Below are positions 62,141 through 64,000 of a stretch of DNA of 64,000 bases, piece by piece. The notes beneath the pieces are model-generated. The model was not told where the DNA came from, searched no databases, and saw only the letters and a list, made by a program, of their open reading frames with translations. Position 1 is the stretch's first letter. The number at the start of each line of letters is the position of its first letter. The DNA comes from Ochrobactrum sp. CM-21-5 (GTDB taxonomy: Bacteria; Pseudomonadota; Alphaproteobacteria; Rhizobiales; Rhizobiaceae), in the NCBI RefSeq assembly GCF_014253075.1, contig NZ_JACLZJ010000010.1, positions 16,507 through 80,506 of the forward strand, given 5' to 3'. A program made the position numbers and the translations under genes.

Positions 62141-62881
62141 TTGGCGGTTGAAGTGGCGAAGATCATCATCAAGAGCAAAAATGGACGCAGTTACCTGGCC
62201 GACCCTGTTTGGGGTGGTCGAATTGCTCTTGTACTAAAGATCATTGCGGCGCTCGCGATTCTGCCGATCCTCCTTCTGTTTCTTTATTCCGTTCCGTTCG
62301 TACGTCCGATCTCCACGCTCATGGTCAAGGACGCGATCGTGTTACAGGGCATGGATCGACGCTGGGTGAATATTGAGGATATTGCGCCAGTGCTCGTCAA
62401 TTCGGTGATGATGGCCGAAGACGGCCAGTTCTGCAGCCATGGCGGCGTGGACTGGCACCAGCTCAGCCTGGTGCTCGACGACGCGGGGGAGGGTGGGCCC
62501 AGCCGTGGCGCCTCCACCATTACGATGCAGACGGTGAAAAACCTGTTCCTATGGAATGGCCGTTCTTATGTGCGCAAGGGGCTGGAGTTCCCGCTGGCGC
62601 TCGCTGCCGACACGATTCTGTCCAAGCGCCGCATCATGGAAATTTATCTCAACATCGCCGAATGGGGACCCGGCATTTTCGGTGTCGAGGCCGCCGCCCA
62701 GCATTACTTCAAACGCCCGGCTTCCAAGCTCACACGGCAACAATCGGCACTGCTTGCCGTCACGCTGCCCAATCCTACGCTCCGCAACCCTGCAAAGCCC
62801 ACCCGCAATATGCAACGCATCGCCCGTATCGTGGCTGGTCGCGCCGCGCGGTCGGGACCCTATGTGACCTGCATTCAATAA
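62141..62881 (+). CDS. mtgA: Monofunctional biosynthetic peptidoglycan transglycosylase
   Basis: Polymerises lipid II into glycan strands; it is a family 51 transferase without a transpeptidase domain. The 246-residue protein has one N-terminal anchor ([24 protein letters not shown]) and then the catalytic domain in the periplasm. Motifs are [17 protein letters not shown] with the catalytic Glu, [62 protein letters not shown] and LLAVTLPNP. The start is uncertain: TTG 62141 gives MAVEVAKI, and GTG 62153 is an alternative; neither has a strong ribosome site. Confidence 0.92.
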   Translation: MAVEVAKIIIKSKNGRSYLADPVWGGRIALVLKIIAALAILPILLLFLYSVPFVRPISTLMVKDAIVLQGMDRRWVNIEDIAPVLVNSVMMAEDGQFCSHGGVDWHQLSLVLDDAGEGGPSRGASTITMQTVKNLFLWNGRSYVRKGLEFPLALAADTILSKRRIMEIYLNIAEWGPGIFGVEAAAQHYFKRPASKLTRQQSALLAVTLPNPTLRNPAKPTRNMQRIARIVAGRAARSGPYVTCIQ

Positions 62882-63030
62882 ACGCACTAACTTAAAAAAA
62901 GATCGGAGTCCCGCTGGTCAAATGCCGCGAGAGCGTGTATAGGCACGTGACTTTCCGGAATTTTGTCCGCTGTGACAGGCTCCAAGGGGCCGTGCCGGAC
63001 GTTTATTGACCGATCAGTGGAGCTGAATCC

Positions 63031-63210
63031 ATGGCAGTACCAAAACGAAAAACTTCTCCATCGCGTCGCGGCATGCGCCGTTCGGCCGATGCGTTGAAGG
63101 CACCGACTTATGTTGAAGACAAGAACTCGGGCGAACTGCGTCGTCCGCATCATATCGATCTGAAGAGCGGTATGTATCGCGGCCGTCAGGTTCTCGAGTC
63201 TAAGGAATAA
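63031..63210 (+). CDS. rpmF: 50S ribosomal protein L32
   Basis: A 59-residue large-subunit protein. It begins [22 protein letters not shown] and continues with [27 protein letters not shown], the alphaproteobacterial L32 form. Like others in this class it lacks the zinc-binding cysteine pairs found in some L32 proteins. GTGGAG lies 9-14 bases before ATG 63031. It is probably expressed from its own promoter in the 149-base gap after mtgA and ends at a strong terminator. Confidence 0.96.
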   Translation: MAVPKRKTSPSRRGMRRSADALKAPTYVEDKNSGELRRPHHIDLKSGMYRGRQVLESKE

Positions 63211-63249
63211 ATCTGGCACTGCATCCTTGCAGCTTTACAGATATATTTC

Positions 63250-63287
63250 AAAACGCCGTTTCCGGTTCGCCGGAAGCGGCGTTTTTT
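63250..63287 (+). terminator. Terminator after rpmF
   Basis: AAACGCCGTTTCCGG and CCGGAAGCGGCGTTT form a 15-bp stem (one T-G) around TTCG, then TTTT. It is the strongest hairpin in the window. Confidence 0.95.
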
Positions 63288-63441
63288 ATGATTTGAGATT
63301 GCGGTCGAAGAATATTGCTCTTTCGAGCGTGTAAATTTTCTTGCCGTAAGCTAAAGTTTTGAATTTGCGCCTCGATGGAAGTAAAAACTCTAATTGATTA
63401 TTGTATTTTGATTGGGTGTTTCTAGGTTCAGGACCTATTAA

Positions 63442-64000
63442 ATATCTTGCATTGCGGAGATTTACCAGTGGCATCATCTTTGTGATCAAGAATGGTTACG
63501 CTGGCGTGATGGACCAAAAGACTATGGACCGCACAAGACAATCTATAACCGTTTTATTCGCTGGAGCCGCCTTGGGGTATTTAATCGTATTTTTGCAGAG
63601 TTGGCGGCAAAAGGCAGAGAGCCGGATCAACGGATGATTATGCTACCCATCTTAAAGCCCATCGCACCGCAGCCAGCCTGCTAAAAAAGGGGATGTTCCC
63701 AGACGTATTGGGCGCACCAAAGGCGGACTGACTTCTAAAGTGCATGCTGTTTGCGATGGTTATGGTCGCCCATTAATCATGCTGCTCTGGGAAGGGCAGA
63801 TGAGTGATTATAAGGGCGCAGCCTTGATAATTAACGCTCTTCCAGAAGCTGACGTACTCTTGGCTGACAAAGGCTATGATGCAGATTGGTTTCGTGCTGC
63901 ACTGATTGAGCGTGGTATCGTGGCTTGTATTCCATCAAAAGCCAACCGCAAAATCGCGTCCCCTCATGACACCAAGCTTTATCGGCAGCGACATAAAATT
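63442..64000 (+). pseudogene. Transposase of the IS5 family, broken by frameshifts and cut at the window edge
   Basis: The homologous parts read in order: SGIIFVIKNG in one frame up to about 63495, then WRDGPKDYGPHKTIYNRFIRWSRLGVFNRIFAELAAKG to about 63639 in a second, ATHLKAHRTAASLLKKG to 63689 in a third, and GDVPRRIGRTKGGLTSK through LLADKGYDADWFRAAL to the end. The Asp of LADKGYDAD is the second catalytic residue. The first (expected in MIDATHLKAH) is lost to a one-base deletion near 63640. The N-terminal start is missing. Two upstream shifts look like decay; the third, at A6G, could be programmed. Confidence 0.78.
63683..63689 (+). other. Slippery heptamer A AAA AAG in the transposase gene
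   Basis: The codons CTA AAA AAG place the heptamer A AAA AAG in the phase needed for -1 frameshifting, and a -1 slip joins ...SLLKKG to GDVPRRIGRTKGG exactly. IS5-family elements with two overlapping frames use such sites. One lost A would give the same result, so this is not proof. Confidence 0.5.

Larger units (their letters stand above)
63423..64000 (+). mobile_element. IS5-family (IS427-like) insertion sequence, partial and decayed
   Basis: From about 63460 to the window end the sequence encodes pieces of an IS5-family DDE transposase in three reading frames. The left edge is not certain; TAGGTTCAGGACCTA at 63423-63437 is a candidate terminal-repeat remnant, but it is too close to the middle of the coding region for an intact element, so the first third of the transposase gene seems lost. 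The element lies in an AT-richer stretch after the rpmF terminator. Its right half lies beyond the window. Confidence 0.75.

Noticed and set aside
63286..63489. A 67-codon minus-strand frame next to the insertion sequence
   Set aside because: It overlaps the transposase remnant and AT-rich sequence and encodes nothing recognisable.

Overview
This window reads as ordinary core chromosome of an alphaproteobacterium of the Brucella/Ochrobactrum group. That assignment is an inference from gene content and protein sequence. The signs are a PrpA-type hydroxyproline epimerase with its cysteines at 90 and 253, an F1 ATPase operon (atpHAGDC) without F0 genes, a 1,596-residue NAD glutamate dehydrogenase, and dispersed palindromes of the GCGCATC...GATGCGC type. 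Base composition is high-GC apart from an AT-richer stretch near 63.3-63.5 kb. I see no tRNA, rRNA, CRISPR array, prophage or toxin-antitoxin pair.

Layout. 0-6.4 kb: end of a methylmalonate-semialdehyde dehydrogenase, an MDR-type reductase, a small membrane protein, pyridoxal kinase, beta-carbonic anhydrase, a lytic transglycosylase and an L-lactate permease. 6.7-9.1 kb: ffh, chorismate mutase and rpsP. 9.3-18 kb: LemA with two TPM-domain membrane proteins, the large glutamate dehydrogenase and an MFS transporter. 18.2-24.3 kb, minus strand: purH, a heparinase-like protein, an RsmB-type methyltransferase and htpX. 24.4-28 kb: a DUF1674 protein, acs, usg and a PLP-homeostasis protein. 28-35.5 kb: leuS-lptE, an orphan AAA ATPase, a small transaldolase and priA. 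35.5-41.3 kb: a small membrane protein and atpHAGDC. 41.4-45.1 kb: a MarR regulator, then a GntR regulator divergent from a D-hydroxyproline oxidase/epimerase pair. 45.4-52.9 kb: livHMGF, a small membrane protein and two tandem paralogous binding proteins. 53-58.7 kb: pyruvate carboxylase and a DeoR-MFS pair. 58.8-63.2 kb: bdhA, ispG, ispA, mtgA and rpmF. 63.4-64 kb: the left part of a decayed IS5-family insertion sequence, cut by the window edge.

How the genes fit together. Carbon entry and anaplerosis are prominent: lactate uptake, acetate activation, pyruvate carboxylation, glutamate deamination, 3-hydroxybutyrate oxidation, hydroxyproline use and branched-chain or related amino-acid uptake. 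The rest is housekeeping: protein targeting, translation, purine and isoprenoid synthesis, LPS export, cell-wall synthesis and replication restart.

I found no clear new multi-gene system. The most unusual items are an LivG ATPase carrying a roughly 190-residue tail that ends in a helix-hairpin-helix-like domain, with a linker resembling the N-terminal extension of AtpD; a GC-rich, structured leader before the second Liv-type binding protein; a cysteine pair that distinguishes the two binding proteins; and several sharply defined operator-like repeats beside MarR, GntR, DeoR and liv genes. All functional calls come from reading the sequence; no database search was run.
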